A DNA stretch of 64,000 nucleotides from Acinetobacter cumulans (GCF_003024525.3 NZ_CP035934.2:2728001-2792000), one strand, 5' to 3'. Positions 8,629-18,819 are shown, counted from the first letter of the stretch. The notes: generated by a model from the sequence alone, not told the origin. Program-made: numbers and translations.

Positions 8629-9291
8629 ATGCATCTGTTGCAGCCGCAAACAGAAGTGAATATTTCATCACTCGTTAGCACACTTTCAACGCTTGATTCT
8701 GACAGCTCACTACAGCAAGTGCAACTCTCACCGTGGGCGAATTTAGTATCAGAATCCCAGCAAGTTGATTGGCTCATCTTACACTTTAATCATTGGTTTT
8801 CCCACCTAAATGTCACATTAGTCCGTGGTGATTTTGAACCTGAGTATTTTCCAGCGGATGAACATAGCCCTGCACGCATACAGTTTGCCCATGGCTACTT
8901 CAATAGTGCCTTGCATGAAATTAGCCACTGGACCATTGCTGGCGCACAGCGACGCCTACTGCCAGATTTAGGTTATTGGTATGCGCCAGATGGCCGTAGT
9001 GCAGAACAACAGGCACTCTTTGAGCAAGTTGAAATTAAACCGCAAGCGATTGAATGGTTATTTGCTCAAGCCTTTGGGCGCAAGTTCCGTGTATCTTTGG
9101 ATAACTTAACTGGTGAAGGTGGTGACGGTGCGCAATTTAAAGACAATGTCTTTAGCCAGTTGCAACGTTATTTTTCAGGCGAAGCCAAACTTCCTCGAGA
9201 TGCAGCCCATCTTATCGATTGTATTTGCCAGTGCACCCGCCAAGGTAAAGCACTTGCCTTAGATGAATTTAAACGTGAAATGCTTGATTAA
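8629..9291 (+). CDS. epmC: elongation factor P hydroxylase (EpmC/YfcM family)
   Basis: A 220-residue EpmC-like protein, proposed to hydroxylate the beta-lysylated lysine of EF-P. The signature is the metal-site helix HEISHWTIAGAQRR, following FAHGYFNSAL, then DLGYWYAPDGR and EVKPQA-type residues (VEIKPQAIEW). The ATG at 8629 was chosen; a TTG 39 bp upstream would add residues without family similarity, and neither has a strong ribosome binding site. The N-terminus is longer than in E. coli (182 residues). epmA and epmB are not in this window. Confidence 0.82.
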   Translation: MHLLQPQTEVNISSLVSTLSTLDSDSSLQQVQLSPWANLVSESQQVDWLILHFNHWFSHLNVTLVRGDFEPEYFPADEHSPARIQFAHGYFNSALHEISHWTIAGAQRRLLPDLGYWYAPDGRSAEQQALFEQVEIKPQAIEWLFAQAFGRKFRVSLDNLTGEGGDGAQFKDNVFSQLQRYFSGEAKLPRDAAHLIDCICQCTRQGKALALDEFKREMLD

Positions 9292-9309
9292 ATTACACAA
9301 TTCCATCAA

Positions 9310-9339
9310 CTGTGCATTGCGCATTTGGGCTATGCACAG
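9310..9339. other. perfect 8-bp inverted repeat upstream of the YciO-like gene
   Basis: CTGTGCAT and ATGCACAG are separated by 14 bases in the 104-bp gap between the EpmC-like and YciO-like genes. No T tract follows, so it could be an operator or an RNA hairpin in the leader; no function can be read from it. Confidence 0.3.
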
Positions 9340-9395
9340 CCATAATAAACAAAGTGAAAGAATAACAACTTAATCTAAACTTTGGAGGACTCAAT

Positions 9396-10013
9396 ATGTT
9401 GCATCTACGTGTACATCCAGATAATCCTCAGCCCCGCTTGATTAGCCAAGCCGTCGAACGAATTCGTGCAGGTGATGTTGTGGTTTACCCAACAGACGCC
9501 GCTTATGCCATTGGTTGTCAAATTGGTAATAAGCATGCCATGGAGCGTATTTCTAGAATTCGCCAGCTAGATGCCAAACACCAATATGCCATTATTTGTG
9601 CCGATCTGTCTGACATTGCTACGTATGCCAAAGTCGATAATGCGATGTATCGCTTACTCAAAAACAATACACCAGCCATTACTACTTTTATTTTGCCAGC
9701 AACCAGCGAAGTCCCTAAGCGCTTAATGCATCCCAAAAAGAAAACCATTGGGCTACGTATTCCAAGTAATCCTATTTGCCAAATGTTACTGCAAGAACTG
9801 GGCGAGCCTTTACTGACTTCAACCTTAATTTTACCCGGCCAATCTGCCCCCATTGATGATCCCTATGACATTGAAATGCAGTTAGGAAAATTAATTGATG
9901 TATTGATTGATGGTGGACTCGGAACCTTAAACACCACCAGTATTGTCAATCTTGCTGGGGAATATCCAGAAGTCATTCGTCGTGGTGTGGGTGATGTCAG
10001 TGCTTTTGAATAA
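9396..10013 (+). CDS. L-threonylcarbamoyladenylate synthase-like protein (YciO family)
   Basis: A 205-residue YrdC/Sua5-fold protein. Typical motifs are VVYPTDAAYAIGC near residue 30, RIRQLDAKHQ, and the late segment TSIVNLAGEYPEVIRRGVG. The N-terminus MLHLRVHPDNPQPRLISQAVERI fits the YciO branch, whose function is less certain than that of TsaC, the enzyme that makes threonylcarbamoyl-AMP for tRNA t6A. GGAGG precedes the ATG. TsaB, another t6A component, lies far away at 56737. YciO-type is more likely than TsaC. Confidence 0.82.
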   Translation: MLHLRVHPDNPQPRLISQAVERIRAGDVVVYPTDAAYAIGCQIGNKHAMERISRIRQLDAKHQYAIICADLSDIATYAKVDNAMYRLLKNNTPAITTFILPATSEVPKRLMHPKKKTIGLRIPSNPICQMLLQELGEPLLTSTLILPGQSAPIDDPYDIEMQLGKLIDVLIDGGLGTLNTTSIVNLAGEYPEVIRRGVGDVSAFE

Positions 10014-10042
10014 GCACTGACCACTTGAAATGATAGTGATTG

Positions 10043-10780
10043 TTATGGCTTTGGCATGAGTTGAGCCAAGCTTAACTTTTGCCGACCATGTTCATCAAAA
10101 TTTGTATCTGCTAGCCATGCTTCATACGCCTGTTGCACAAGTGGCCATTCAGTATCAATCATTGAAAACCAAGCAGTATCGCGATTACGGCCTTTGACAA
10201 TTCGATCTTGTCTAAATGTGCCTTCATATTGGAAGCCAAAACGTAAGGCAGCTTTTTTAGAAGGTACATTTAAATCATCACATTTCCATTCCACTCTTCT
10301 ATAGCCCTGCGCGAAACAATGTTTTAATAACAAATACAAGACTTCTGTAGCAGCGGTGCTTTGTTTCATTTGATGGGAAAAGTACACATTGCCTATTTCA
10401 ATGACACGGTGAACGGGTCGAATATTGAGTAAACCCACCCAACCCACAACACCTTGGCGCGTTTCAATGCCAAAATGAATCGCCTCAGGTAAGTGAAAGT
10501 TTGCATCCAACATATTGATTAACGCTGTCTGCTGGGCAAAACCTGTGTAAGCCATATAAGTCCAAGCCACATCAGATTCACTTTGAACTACTTGCCATAT
10601 CTGCTGGTGCTGAATTGGGCTAAGCGTATTGGTAGACAACAATTGAAGTTTGACCGTGCGCCCCTGTAAAGAACTAAAATTTGGCTCAATCAGATCTAGT
10701 GGTTTCACCAACGCACCTACAATAGCTATACCCTGATTTTGATTTCTATTTTTCATATTATTTTGTAAATCATGATTCAT
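10043..10780 (-). CDS. GNAT family N-acetyltransferase (RimJ/RimL-like)
   Basis: A 245-residue acetyltransferase. The segment GVVGWVGLLNIRPVHRVIEIGNVYF is a core GNAT strand pair; RRVEWKCDDLNVPSKKAALRFGFQYEGTFR carries the usual end of the fold with the N..S..A...GF pattern of the RimJ/RimL group. The substrate is unknown. Members of this group acetylate protein N-termini, antibiotics or small molecules. The start is uncertain: a second ATG lies eight codons in. It is monocistronic, convergent with the YciO-like gene. Confidence 0.8.
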   Translation of the reverse strand: MNHDLQNNMKNRNQNQGIAIVGALVKPLDLIEPNFSSLQGRTVKLQLLSTNTLSPIQHQQIWQVVQSESDVAWTYMAYTGFAQQTALINMLDANFHLPEAIHFGIETRQGVVGWVGLLNIRPVHRVIEIGNVYFSHQMKQSTAATEVLYLLLKHCFAQGYRRVEWKCDDLNVPSKKAALRFGFQYEGTFRQDRIVKGRNRDTAWFSMIDTEWPLVQQAYEAWLADTNFDEHGRQKLSLAQLMPKP

Positions 10781-11040
10781 ATTATTATCCGTATGGCTTA
10801 GTCAGCCCCGTTTTACCCCTCAATCCCAAGATATTACAATCATTTTGTCGTCAAAATGCGCGACCAAATAAATAAACCCTATATATTTTCAGGTTTTTTA
10901 GCATTTGGTCTGCTAAGCAATTTCTTTGAGTACAATTTTCAATTACACTAGGGCATTACTTATATGCTTTTTTCTTTCGATGTGAGATCGAAGAAAAATA
11001 TCCTACATGCCTTTGAAAATTCGCGTGGCCTATAACTGCA

Positions 11041-11835
11041 ATGAATGAAATTGTCCATGAACCTATGGAATCATCTACACACATCCGCGTTTTGGATGAG
11101 TGGCAAGAGACCATTCCAGAGGATTTATACATTCCTCCAGCTGCATTTGAAATTCTTTTAGAGCATTTCGAAGGACCACTCGACTTTCTAATCTACCTAA
11201 TTCAAAAAAACGGCTTTGACTTATTACAAGTTGATATTGCCCCAATTGCAGCCCAATATCTGTCTTATATGGATGCAATGAAGTCACTCAATATTGAGCT
11301 GACAGCTGATTACATGGTGATGGCAGCCCTGCTTGCCGACCTAAAATCACGCTTATTATTGCCAAAGCCGAAATCAGTCAATGCAACAGAAGTTGACCCT
11401 AAACAAGAATTAATCGATCGCCTCGAAAACTATTTACGCATAAAACAAGCTGCTGAACGCTTGGGCCAAATGCCTGTATTAGAACGTGATACATTTGAAA
11501 CCAATGTCAGCTTAGGTCAAACCTTACAAAGCAATGATGGCCATCAAGCCAATTTACTGCGCGACGCAATGCTGTGCGTATTTAACCGCCCAGAACCTGT
11601 GGTCCATCAAATTACGCAAGAACCTGTATTGCTTGAAGAGCGTATTGCTTACATCGAACAAAAATTACTGAATGGCGAAGTTCTTCCATTTGAAGCCTTA
11701 TTAAGACCTAGCCAAGGCCGTATGGGCATGGTTGTCACTTTTATGGCGATATTAGAACTGACACGCCAGCAAAAAGTTCACATCATCGCGTCAGGTGTAG
11801 AAGCACCGCTTGCAATTCAAGGAGCATGCGCATGA
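11041..11835 (+). CDS. scpA: segregation and condensation protein A
   Basis: ScpA is the kleisin that bridges the SMC heads in the bacterial condensin SMC-ScpAB; smc lies at 28633-32085. The 264-residue protein has the kleisin N-terminal motif FEGPLDFLIYLIQKNGFDLLQVDI (about residues 44-67, given in part), MAALLADLKSRLLLPK, and a C-terminal winged-helix segment around TFMAILELTRQQKV. Ribosome binding is weak at this ATG, and one 24 bp downstream is an alternative. Its stop codon overlaps scpB. Confidence 0.9.
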   Translation: MNEIVHEPMESSTHIRVLDEWQETIPEDLYIPPAAFEILLEHFEGPLDFLIYLIQKNGFDLLQVDIAPIAAQYLSYMDAMKSLNIELTADYMVMAALLADLKSRLLLPKPKSVNATEVDPKQELIDRLENYLRIKQAAERLGQMPVLERDTFETNVSLGQTLQSNDGHQANLLRDAMLCVFNRPEPVVHQITQEPVLLEERIAYIEQKLLNGEVLPFEALLRPSQGRMGMVVTFMAILELTRQQKVHIIASGVEAPLAIQGACA

Positions 11836-12422
11836 ATACAGATCAAAATGTGTTATCAACACCTCAAGATGATTTGCATGAAGTGCTCATGCAATTAGAA
11901 GCCATTATTTTTGCCAGCGATACAGCGGTATCGATTGCGCGCTTAAAAGAAGCGTTTCAAGATCGCTTTAGCAAAACAGAATTACGCCAATATTTGCAAC
12001 AACTTTCAATGCTGCAACATGGTAGATCAATTGAACTCGTTGAAACCGCTCAAGGTTTCCGTTTTCAAGTTCGTGCAAAATATCGTAATATCATTGCACA
12101 AACTTGGCCTGAGCGACCATCTCGCTTATCGCCATCTTTGCTCGAAACCCTTGCTGTGGTTGCTTACCATCAACCCGTAACACGAGCAGACATTGAGCAA
12201 ATTCGTGGAGTGACCAATAACAGTCAAATTTTACGTACGTTGTTTGACTGGAACTGGATTAAAGAATCTGGTTTTCGTGAACTCCCAGGAAGACCATCGT
12301 TGTTAATAACAACGCCTCAATTTTTAAATGCTTTTGGTTTAACTTCTTTAAGCCAATTGCCTCCCCTGCAGGATGCCAAGGAAGCTTTTATGGCCCTCGA
12401 TGCAAATGCACCGAAGTCATAA
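11832..12422 (+). CDS. scpB: segregation and condensation protein B
   Basis: ScpB binds ScpA as a dimer and completes the condensin complex. The 196-residue protein has tandem winged-helix domains, with ALEAIIFASD-type (QLEAIIFASDTAVSIARL) and ETLAVVAYHQPVTRADIEQIRG as the family signatures. Two ATGs six bases apart are possible. AAGGAG at 11819-11824 is too close to the first and correctly spaced for the second (11832), which also gives the classic ATGA overlap with scpA. Confidence 0.92.
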   Translation: MNTDQNVLSTPQDDLHEVLMQLEAIIFASDTAVSIARLKEAFQDRFSKTELRQYLQQLSMLQHGRSIELVETAQGFRFQVRAKYRNIIAQTWPERPSRLSPSLLETLAVVAYHQPVTRADIEQIRGVTNNSQILRTLFDWNWIKESGFRELPGRPSLLITTPQFLNAFGLTSLSQLPPLQDAKEAFMALDANAPKS

Positions 12423-12463
12423 ATAGGTGAACTGTTGATGATAATTTCTAAGGTTATGCTGTC

Positions 12464-13534
12464 ATGAGTGAAAAATTGCAAAAGGTGCTTGCACGTGTTG
12501 GTTTGGGTTCTCGCCGTTATATGGAAGAAGTCATTGCCGCTGGACGTGTAAGCGTAAATGGGCAAGTTGCCCAAGTGGGTGAACGTATTGAACCAGGTGA
12601 TGAGCTTCGCATCGATGGTCGTAAAGTACAGTTCCAAATTGAAGACGAAATTCGTCGTCGCGTGTTGATCTACTACAAACCAGAAGGTGAAATTTGCTCA
12701 CGCAATGACCCTGAAAACCGTCCAACTGTATTTGAACAATTACCACAAATTCAAGGTGATCGTTGGGTGATGGTGGGTCGTCTAGACATCAACTCAACAG
12801 GTTTATTGCTATTCACAAATGACGGTGAAATGGCCAACCGCTTAATGCATCCGTCAAATGAAATTGAACGTGAATACGCTGTGCGCGTAATGGGTGAAGT
12901 AACTCCAGCACTCATTAAAAACATGACCACTGGCGTGACTTTAGATGATGGTCCTGCGAAGTTTGAATCATTCTCTGAAATTGGCGGTGAAGGTATTAAC
13001 CGTTGGTTCCAAGTTGTGGTAAAAGAAGGTCGTAACCGTGAAGTACGTCGTATCTTTGAATCACAAGGCCTTAAAGTAAGCCGTCTATTACGTACACGTT
13101 ATGGTACGGTGATTCTACCACGCGAACTACGCACAGGTCGCTGGATGGAATTAGACAAAAACGACATCGACAACTTAACAAAATTGGTTGAGTTGAAGCC
13201 GCGCCAAGGCACTGGCCTATATGGTATGGCAAAACGTCGTAATGAGCGTATGCAAGAAAAACCAATGGCTGCACGTCGTGGTGGTTTCTTACGTCAACAA
13301 CGTCGTGACAACGAAGAACAACCTCAATCTTATGGTCGTGAACGCCGTGAAGATCAAGGCCAACGTCGTGAAAACCAAAATGGTTCGCATTTTGCACGCC
13401 GTGATAACCGTGATGGCAATTCATTCCAACGTCGTGAGCCTCGTAATGAGCAAGCATTTGGTCGTCGTGAAGAGCGTGATGAAAATGCACCACGCAAGCC
13501 ATACGGATTAAACAAAGGCTTTAAAAAGTTCTAA
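12464..13534 (+). CDS. rluB: 23S rRNA pseudouridine(2605) synthase RluB
   Basis: A pseudouridine synthase of the RsuA family. An S4 RNA-binding domain (about residues 2-60, KLQKVLARVGLGSRRYMEE) precedes the catalytic domain, where the active aspartate lies in VGRLDINSTGLLLFTNDG. Family segments EREYAVRV and GRNREVRRIFE follow. The last ~110 residues are a basic, disordered tail rich in RR, RE and Q/N motifs, longer than in many relatives and probably RNA-binding. It follows scpAB by 41 bp, a common order. Confidence 0.92.
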   Translation: MSEKLQKVLARVGLGSRRYMEEVIAAGRVSVNGQVAQVGERIEPGDELRIDGRKVQFQIEDEIRRRVLIYYKPEGEICSRNDPENRPTVFEQLPQIQGDRWVMVGRLDINSTGLLLFTNDGEMANRLMHPSNEIEREYAVRVMGEVTPALIKNMTTGVTLDDGPAKFESFSEIGGEGINRWFQVVVKEGRNREVRRIFESQGLKVSRLLRTRYGTVILPRELRTGRWMELDKNDIDNLTKLVELKPRQGTGLYGMAKRRNERMQEKPMAARRGGFLRQQRRDNEEQPQSYGRERREDQGQRRENQNGSHFARRDNRDGNSFQRREPRNEQAFGRREERDENAPRKPYGLNKGFKKF

Positions 13535-13553
13535 TACATTTAAAAGCTTGAAA

Positions 13554-13584
13554 TAAAAAAGACAGATTTTAATCTGTCTTTTTT
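13554..13584. terminator. bidirectional terminator between rluB and the deaminase gene
   Basis: A6 - GACAGATT - TT - AATCTGTC - T6: a perfect stem with T tracts on both strands, between converging genes. Confidence 0.88.
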
Positions 13585-13586
13585 AT

Positions 13587-14060
13587 TTACTGGACAAAAT
13601 CTTTGGACTGGCTTTGTTGCCAAAGTGCATACAACTCCATATCACCAGCTGGCTTTAACTGCACAAAACTTAAACCCTTTTGCTGATGCGGATCTAATCG
13701 CAACTTTTCCGCAAGTTGTGCTGTAGATAAGCCATAAGGTTCTGCATCTGCATTTGAATAGGCATAAACAATTTTCTCAATACCTGCCATTCGCATCGCC
13801 GCCAAGCACATTGGACAAGGCTGGCCACTGGCATAAACCACGCAATCTTTTAACTGCGTAGTTTTTAAATATTGTGCAGCTTGACGTAAAGCATTGAGTT
13901 CCGCATGAGAGGTAGGATCACCTGTTGTCAAAATTTGATTTACACCACGACTCACAACTTGGCGATCTTTCACAATCACAGCACCAAAAGGGCGACCACC
14001 CTGTTTAACATTTTCTTTTGCAAGTTGAATTGCTTGGTTTAAAAAATCAGCATCACACAT
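13587..14060 (-). CDS. nucleoside/guanine deaminase, CDA fold
   Basis: A 157-residue zinc-dependent deaminase. The zinc ligands lie in SHAELNAL (His, with the catalytic Glu) and PCPMCLAAM (two Cys), and GRPFGAVIVKD is the preceding strand. It resembles guanine deaminases and TadA-related cytosine/adenosine deaminases; the lack of the TadA tRNA-binding ends favours a free purine substrate. The ATG at 14060 follows AGAGAG; a TTG 33 bp earlier is less likely. It trails the biotin operon by 38 bp and may be read through from it. Confidence 0.8.
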   Translation of the reverse strand: MCDADFLNQAIQLAKENVKQGGRPFGAVIVKDRQVVSRGVNQILTTGDPTSHAELNALRQAAQYLKTTQLKDCVVYASGQPCPMCLAAMRMAGIEKIVYAYSNADAEPYGLSTAQLAEKLRLDPHQQKGLSFVQLKPAGDMELYALWQQSQSKDFVQ

Positions 14061-14098
14061 TAGACTCTCTGCGTAATTTAAGGAATAAAACAATCACA

Positions 14099-14749
14099 TC
14101 ATGCTGATTGCACAACAGGAATGTCAATCCACTGGCTATTTGGAAAATGGGTTGCCAAATATGCTTTCAAATATTCAGCAGTATCTTGAGAAATCAGCGC
14201 ATCTTGCGATTCATCGTTCAAGTTGTAGGCCAAAGCATATAACTCCAAACCTCGACTTTTAACCGCCTCCAAGCTCAAAATGGTGTGATTAATGCTCCCT
14301 AAACGCCCAGACGTGACTAAAATCACTGGCAGTTTTTGCGCAGCGATATAATCAATTGTCAGCAACTTCGTGGTCAATGGCACCATTAACCCGCCTGCGC
14401 CTTCCAATAGCACAACATCGTACTTGGCTGCCAACTGCTGCGTCGCATCGGCAATTTTATCAAAATCGATTTCCCGGCCGTCAATTTTGGTGGCCAAATG
14501 CGGTGATGCTGGATAAGTAAAAATCTCAGGCATGGTGAGCTTGGTTTCATCTTCAGGAAACCAGCCCATGCCCATTATTTTACGGTGCTGCTCAATATCT
14601 TCGGATAGATCCGTATTGCCTGTTTGCACCAGCTTTTGCGTAATGGTCTTTTGTCCTTGTGCATTCCATAACTTTGCCAAGTAGCCCGTGGTGTAGGTTT
14701 TACCAATGCCCGTATCAATGCCACTGATAAAATAAACTGAAGCCGTCAT
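14099..14749 (-). CDS. bioD: dethiobiotin synthetase
   Basis: ATP-dependent closure of the ureido ring of dethiobiotin, the penultimate biotin step. The P-loop GIDTGIGKT lies at residues 10-18 and the segment [12 protein letters not shown] near residue 107 is typical. At 216 residues the length is normal. The ATG at 14749 has GGAGA correctly spaced and overlaps the bioC stop codon (ATGA); upstream in-frame starts would lie inside bioC. It is the last biotin gene of the cluster. Confidence 0.94.
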   Translation of the reverse strand: MTASVYFISGIDTGIGKTYTTGYLAKLWNAQGQKTITQKLVQTGNTDLSEDIEQHRKIMGMGWFPEDETKLTMPEIFTYPASPHLATKIDGREIDFDKIADATQQLAAKYDVVLLEGAGGLMVPLTTKLLTIDYIAAQKLPVILVTSGRLGSINHTILSLEAVKSRGLELYALAYNLNDESQDALISQDTAEYLKAYLATHFPNSQWIDIPVVQSA

Positions 14750-15534
14750 GGCATTCTCCGTGCAATACAATAAATCGGGTGATAACTCAGTGAATATTGA
14801 ATCTGACCCGACTGATCTAAATGTGAAAACTGTTGATAGGCTTGATAAAAATCTGCCAAAGACTGTTTTGTCCAACGAAACTGGGCTGCTGTTGCAGTCA
14901 CCCCTGTCGCTTTAAGATGCTGAAGCACCTGCTTAGGATGTTGAAAATATAAAGATGTCGTTTGCTCAGAAAGATGCAATATCTCAAAACCCGCTTGTTG
15001 TAATTTATCCTGTAGCGCCGCAATGGATAAATAACTGAGACCTTGACCCGTAAGGGCTTTAATTTCTTTTAAATTTTGACTGCCAAAACTGGAAAAACAA
15101 AACAAACCCTGCTCATTTAAGCTGTGTTTGACCTGTTGCAATACGGCGTCTAAATCATGTATCCACTGCAAAGCCGAACTTGAAGCGACCAAATCCAAGC
15201 CTTGCGGAAATTCAAGTCGCTCAATATCCCCAATACGCCAATGTAGACTGGTATGATCACGGAAATGCTGCTGTACTTCGGCATATAAATCATTGATAAA
15301 AAAATGCTGAATATCTAAATTTTGCATCAGTAGCTGGCTTAAATTGCCAGAACCGCAGCCGATTTCAAACACCCGATCAATGGGCTGATTCAATATTTCA
15401 GGTGCATACTGCTGTATCAACAGTAGCAGTTGCTGTGCAATCTGCTTTTGCACCACGGCATGTTGTGCATAGCTTTGCCCCGCTTGGGCAAAACGTAAGG
15501 CCACTTGTGCTTTATTGGCTTCAAATTGCGTCAT
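14746..15534 (-). CDS. bioC: malonyl-[acyl-carrier protein] O-methyltransferase
   Basis: BioC methylates malonyl-ACP so that fatty acid synthesis can build pimeloyl-ACP methyl ester. SAM-binding motif I is [12 protein letters not shown], with [19 protein letters not shown] following, both typical of BioC. At 262 residues the length is usual. The ATG at 15534 lies four bases after the bioF stop; a TTG at 15564 inside bioF is less likely. It uses the same malonyl-ACP pool made by FabD at 6523-7509. Confidence 0.9.
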   Translation of the reverse strand: MTQFEANKAQVALRFAQAGQSYAQHAVVQKQIAQQLLLLIQQYAPEILNQPIDRVFEIGCGSGNLSQLLMQNLDIQHFFINDLYAEVQQHFRDHTSLHWRIGDIERLEFPQGLDLVASSSALQWIHDLDAVLQQVKHSLNEQGLFCFSSFGSQNLKEIKALTGQGLSYLSIAALQDKLQQAGFEILHLSEQTTSLYFQHPKQVLQHLKATGVTATAAQFRWTKQSLADFYQAYQQFSHLDQSGQIQYSLSYHPIYCIARRMP

Positions 15535-15538
15535 AGAG

Positions 15539-16702
15539 CTAAACCCATTGTAGCAACTGATCAATTTCAGTCGCTTGAATATGAGCAGTTAACGAAACCC
15601 GTAACCGTGCACTTTGCTGTGGCACAGTAGGCGGGCGTACAGGCATGATATAAAAACCTGCACTCTGTAAAGCTTGAGCTTTCGCCACTGTTTTTGCAGA
15701 GTCGCCAATAATGACTGGCACAATATGCGAACTAGATGGACAGTCAAAACCTTTGGCCCGCACACCTTGCTGTAAACGCTGGCTGAGCGCCATTAAATCT
15801 GTACGTGACTGTTTTAAGGACTGCGTGTGCTGGAAAATAAAATTTGTCCATGCCATGCAAATTGGTGCTTGTGCTGTGCTAAAGATTAACGGTCTCATGG
15901 TATTAATCAAGTAGTCACGTATGATGGGATGGCAAATTAAATAACCGCCTACCGAAGCCAAGGCCTTGCCAAAAGTCCCGACCAATAGATCAATCTGTTC
16001 GATCACAGCATATTGCTCTGCACAGCCCAGCCCTCGCTCACCACGCACACCTATCGCATGCGCCTCATCAACATATAACATGACTTTACTGAACTGCTGT
16101 TTCAGCCGTACTAAAGCGGCTAAATCAGTTTCATCGCCATCCATACTAAAAATCGACTCTGTCACCACGATAATTCGCTCAATCGATTCATCCGCATGAT
16201 GCTTTTGTAGCAAGGCATTCAAATGCGCCAAATCATTATGGCGGTAGCGCAAAAACTTAGCGCTGGATAAGCGCATGCCATCGATCATGCTGGCGTGTAC
16301 CAATTTATCGGCCAAAATTAAAGTTTTGGCATCGGCTAAAGCTGGCAAAATACCAATATTCATGTGATAGCCACTGTTAAATAACAATGCAGCCCGTCCT
16401 GCAAAAGCCTGACTTAAACTGGCTTCCAATTGCTCGAACTCAGGAAAATTTCCAGTGAGTAAGCGTGAAGAAGATGAGCTCATAGCACGTTGCTTAACAG
16501 GCGTTTCATCAAAAAACTGTTCGCGTAATTGTAAATCTGAAGCCAAACCCAAATAATCATTAGATGCCAAATTCAACATTTGGCGTTCATAAATGTGAAT
16601 AAAGCGACCTTGCTGCACATTGGCGCTAAATTGACGCAAATTTCCGTTTTGTTTGAGTACATCTAGTTGCAGTGCAAAGTGATCTAATAAATCTGTATTC
16701 AC
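15539..16702 (-). CDS. bioF: 8-amino-7-oxononanoate synthase
   Basis: A PLP enzyme that condenses pimeloyl-ACP with L-alanine. The PLP lysine is K246 in [26 protein letters not shown] near 209-221 and [11 protein letters not shown] near 44-54 are family landmarks. It is 387 residues, standard. Translation starts at a GTG that overlaps the bioA stop codon (GTGA), so it is probably translationally coupled to bioA. Confidence 0.94.
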   Translation of the reverse strand: MNTDLLDHFALQLDVLKQNGNLRQFSANVQQGRFIHIYERQMLNLASNDYLGLASDLQLREQFFDETPVKQRAMSSSSSRLLTGNFPEFEQLEASLSQAFAGRAALLFNSGYHMNIGILPALADAKTLILADKLVHASMIDGMRLSSAKFLRYRHNDLAHLNALLQKHHADESIERIIVVTESIFSMDGDETDLAALVRLKQQFSKVMLYVDEAHAIGVRGERGLGCAEQYAVIEQIDLLVGTFGKALASVGGYLICHPIIRDYLINTMRPLIFSTAQAPICMAWTNFIFQHTQSLKQSRTDLMALSQRLQQGVRAKGFDCPSSSHIVPVIIGDSAKTVAKAQALQSAGFYIMPVRPPTVPQQSARLRVSLTAHIQATEIDQLLQWV

Positions 16703-18003
16703 GCATTCTGCTCCACATGCTGTGGCATACCCACCACAACAGCCACCACTTGCTGCAATAAGGTCTGTAGCTCAAGCGTAGAAATAACATAGGGTGGCAT
16801 CACATAGACCAACTTCCCAAATGGGCGCACCCAAATGCCACGCTGCACAAATTCCTGCTGCAAGCTTTTCATGTCTACATTATTGGTCAATTCAACCACG
16901 CCAATTGCACCCAATACACGCACATCACGTACATGTGCGCACTGACTTAAGGGCTGTAAATAAGTGCTTAACTGAGCAGCAATCGTTTGAATCTTAGTTG
17001 ACCAATCTTGTGACAGTAGCAATTCAGTACTTTTAAGCGCTACAGCACAAGCCAAGGGATTGGCCATAAATGTTGGGCCATGCATAAAGACACCAGCCTC
17101 ACCCCGACTTATGGTTTCTGCGACAACAGTTGTGGTCAGTGTTGCTGATAGCGTCATATAGCCCCCTGTTAAACCTTTGCCAATGCACATAATGTCGGGT
17201 TCGACATTTGCCCACTCCCATGCAAACAGCTTGCCAGTTCGGCCAAAACCTGTGGCAATTTCATCAAAAATCAGCAGCACTTGATATTTTTCACAGAGCA
17301 ATTTCGCTTGGCGCAAATATTCAGGATGATAAAAGCGCATACCGCCCGCACCTTGCACAATCGGCTCTAAAATCAGGCCTGCAATCTGTGCATGTTGCGT
17401 TGCTAAAGTTTGTTCTAATTCTTCAATATCCGACTGATCCCAAGCATCATAAAAGCCCACTTGTGGCGCTGGAACGAATAGACGATTGGGCAAACTAGAA
17501 CCAAAGATTTGGTGCATGCCCGTTACTGGATCGCAGACCGACATCGCATTCCATGTGTCACCGTGATAGCCAGAACGTGGCGTCACAAAGTTGGTCTTTT
17601 GGGTTTGACCGAGCGACGACCAATATTGCACCGCCATTTTTAATGCGACTTCTACGGCAACTGAACCTGAATCTGCATAAAAGATTTTATCTAAACTGGG
17701 TGGGGTAATATTAAGGAGCAATCTGCCTAACTGAATGGCCGGATCATGCGTGAAACCACCAAACATAATGTGCGACATATTCTGTAGCTGGTCGGTCACT
17801 GCCTGATTCAGCTCAGGATGGTTGTAGCCATGTATCGCACACCACCAAGAAGACATGCCATCAATCAATTGACGTCCATCTTCAAGTTCTATGGTGGCAC
17901 CAAAGGCTCGCTTCACTTTAAAAGTAGGCAGCGGTTGTGTCATGGAGGTATAAGGATGCCAAATGTGTTGCTGATCAAATTCTAGATCGGTTAATTCGGT
18001 CAT
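16699..18003 (-). CDS. bioA: adenosylmethionine-8-amino-7-oxononanoate aminotransferase
   Basis: Converts KAPA to DAPA using SAM as amino donor. Family markers are [18 protein letters not shown] (residues 48-65), the PLP lysine K276 in [10 protein letters not shown], and [13 protein letters not shown]. It is 434 residues. TGGAGTAATGG precedes the ATG. It is first in the tightly overlapping series bioA-bioF-bioC-bioD; an esterase gene of BioH type lies 84 bp upstream on the same strand. bioB is not in this window. Confidence 0.94.
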   Translation of the reverse strand: MTELTDLEFDQQHIWHPYTSMTQPLPTFKVKRAFGATIELEDGRQLIDGMSSWWCAIHGYNHPELNQAVTDQLQNMSHIMFGGFTHDPAIQLGRLLLNITPPSLDKIFYADSGSVAVEVALKMAVQYWSSLGQTQKTNFVTPRSGYHGDTWNAMSVCDPVTGMHQIFGSSLPNRLFVPAPQVGFYDAWDQSDIEELEQTLATQHAQIAGLILEPIVQGAGGMRFYHPEYLRQAKLLCEKYQVLLIFDEIATGFGRTGKLFAWEWANVEPDIMCIGKGLTGGYMTLSATLTTTVVAETISRGEAGVFMHGPTFMANPLACAVALKSTELLLSQDWSTKIQTIAAQLSTYLQPLSQCAHVRDVRVLGAIGVVELTNNVDMKSLQQEFVQRGIWVRPFGKLVYVMPPYVISTLELQTLLQQVVAVVVGMPQHVEQNA

Positions 18004-18087
18004 CCATTACTCCATGCCTAAGGCTACATTGCATTTTTTTGCATGTTAAACCTGCATGAAGCAAAAATAAATTGCGAGATAGACCAG

Positions 18088-18819
18088 TTATCCGTTTGTT
18101 TGTGTAATTTTTTCTAAATATTGGCAGATTTTGCAACTTATGCTTTCAAATTCAAATAATGGAAAGCCATGAGAGCCACTCACCAGCTCAGTCTGAAAAA
18201 ACTCTCCAGCGAAATCATGCAAATTACGCTCAACTTTGTAACTAACTAAAAAATCTTGTTTTGCAAATAGATGAAGCTGATGGCCTGTATAACTCTTCAA
18301 GATACTGACATTATTTAAGAATTCTAAGCACCCTAGCCCATCTCGCAAAGTCTCTAAATTCTGTGGCTGAATTAAACTTTGTAAGGTTAAAAAATCCTGC
18401 TTGGTATTGGACACACCCTGACAGACCATAAAGCCAAATTTTTTTAAAGTGGCAATCACATCCTGTGCAAAGGATTGTTTAAAGCTAAGGAACGCTGATT
18501 GATCCATTGCAGTTGACCACGCCTCATTCGCTACAAAACAAGGATTTGAGCCTAGAGTGATCAGTATTTTTTGTTCTGCAAAACGTTTTGCTATTTGATC
18601 CACCAAAAGTGTGGCCAGCTGTCCGCCCAATGACCAGCCGCAAATCACATCAAATGCACGGGCTTTTTCGGTATATTGCTGTAAAACTTCCTCATCCAAA
18701 GCATTAAAAATATTAATTAGCTCTACCGTATGACCCTGCCGTATCAAAGCTTTCTGTAAAGGCTGTAGCAATTTGGTGCCACCGCCCCAGCCGGTGATGA
18801 GCAAAATATGTTGATTCAA
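18088..18819 (-). CDS. BioH-like pimeloyl-ACP methyl ester esterase (candidate)
   Basis: A 243-residue alpha/beta hydrolase. The catalytic triad can be read as S63 (CGWSLGGQLA), D189 (FAKQDFLV) and H217 (SGSHGFPLFEF). The oxyanion region LLITGWGGG, the GWSLGG elbow and the following LGSNPCF resemble BioH (GWSLGG, ASSPCF), the enzyme that removes the methyl group added by BioC. Its position directly upstream of bioAFCD supports that role. The sequence is otherwise divergent from E. coli BioH, so the call is inference from motif and context. Confidence 0.7.
   Translation of the reverse strand: MNQHILLITGWGGGTKLLQPLQKALIRQGHTVELINIFNALDEEVLQQYTEKARAFDVICGWSLGGQLATLLVDQIAKRFAEQKILITLGSNPCFVANEAWSTAMDQSAFLSFKQSFAQDVIATLKKFGFMVCQGVSNTKQDFLTLQSLIQPQNLETLRDGLGCLEFLNNVSILKSYTGHQLHLFAKQDFLVSYKVERNLHDFAGEFFQTELVSGSHGFPLFEFESISCKICQYLEKITQTNG

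Noticed and set aside
13071..13511. Long frames overlapping rluB in other phases, with His/Val-rich translations
   Set aside because: They arise from the repetitive CGTCGTGAA-type codons of the rluB tail; rluB itself is clearly coding.
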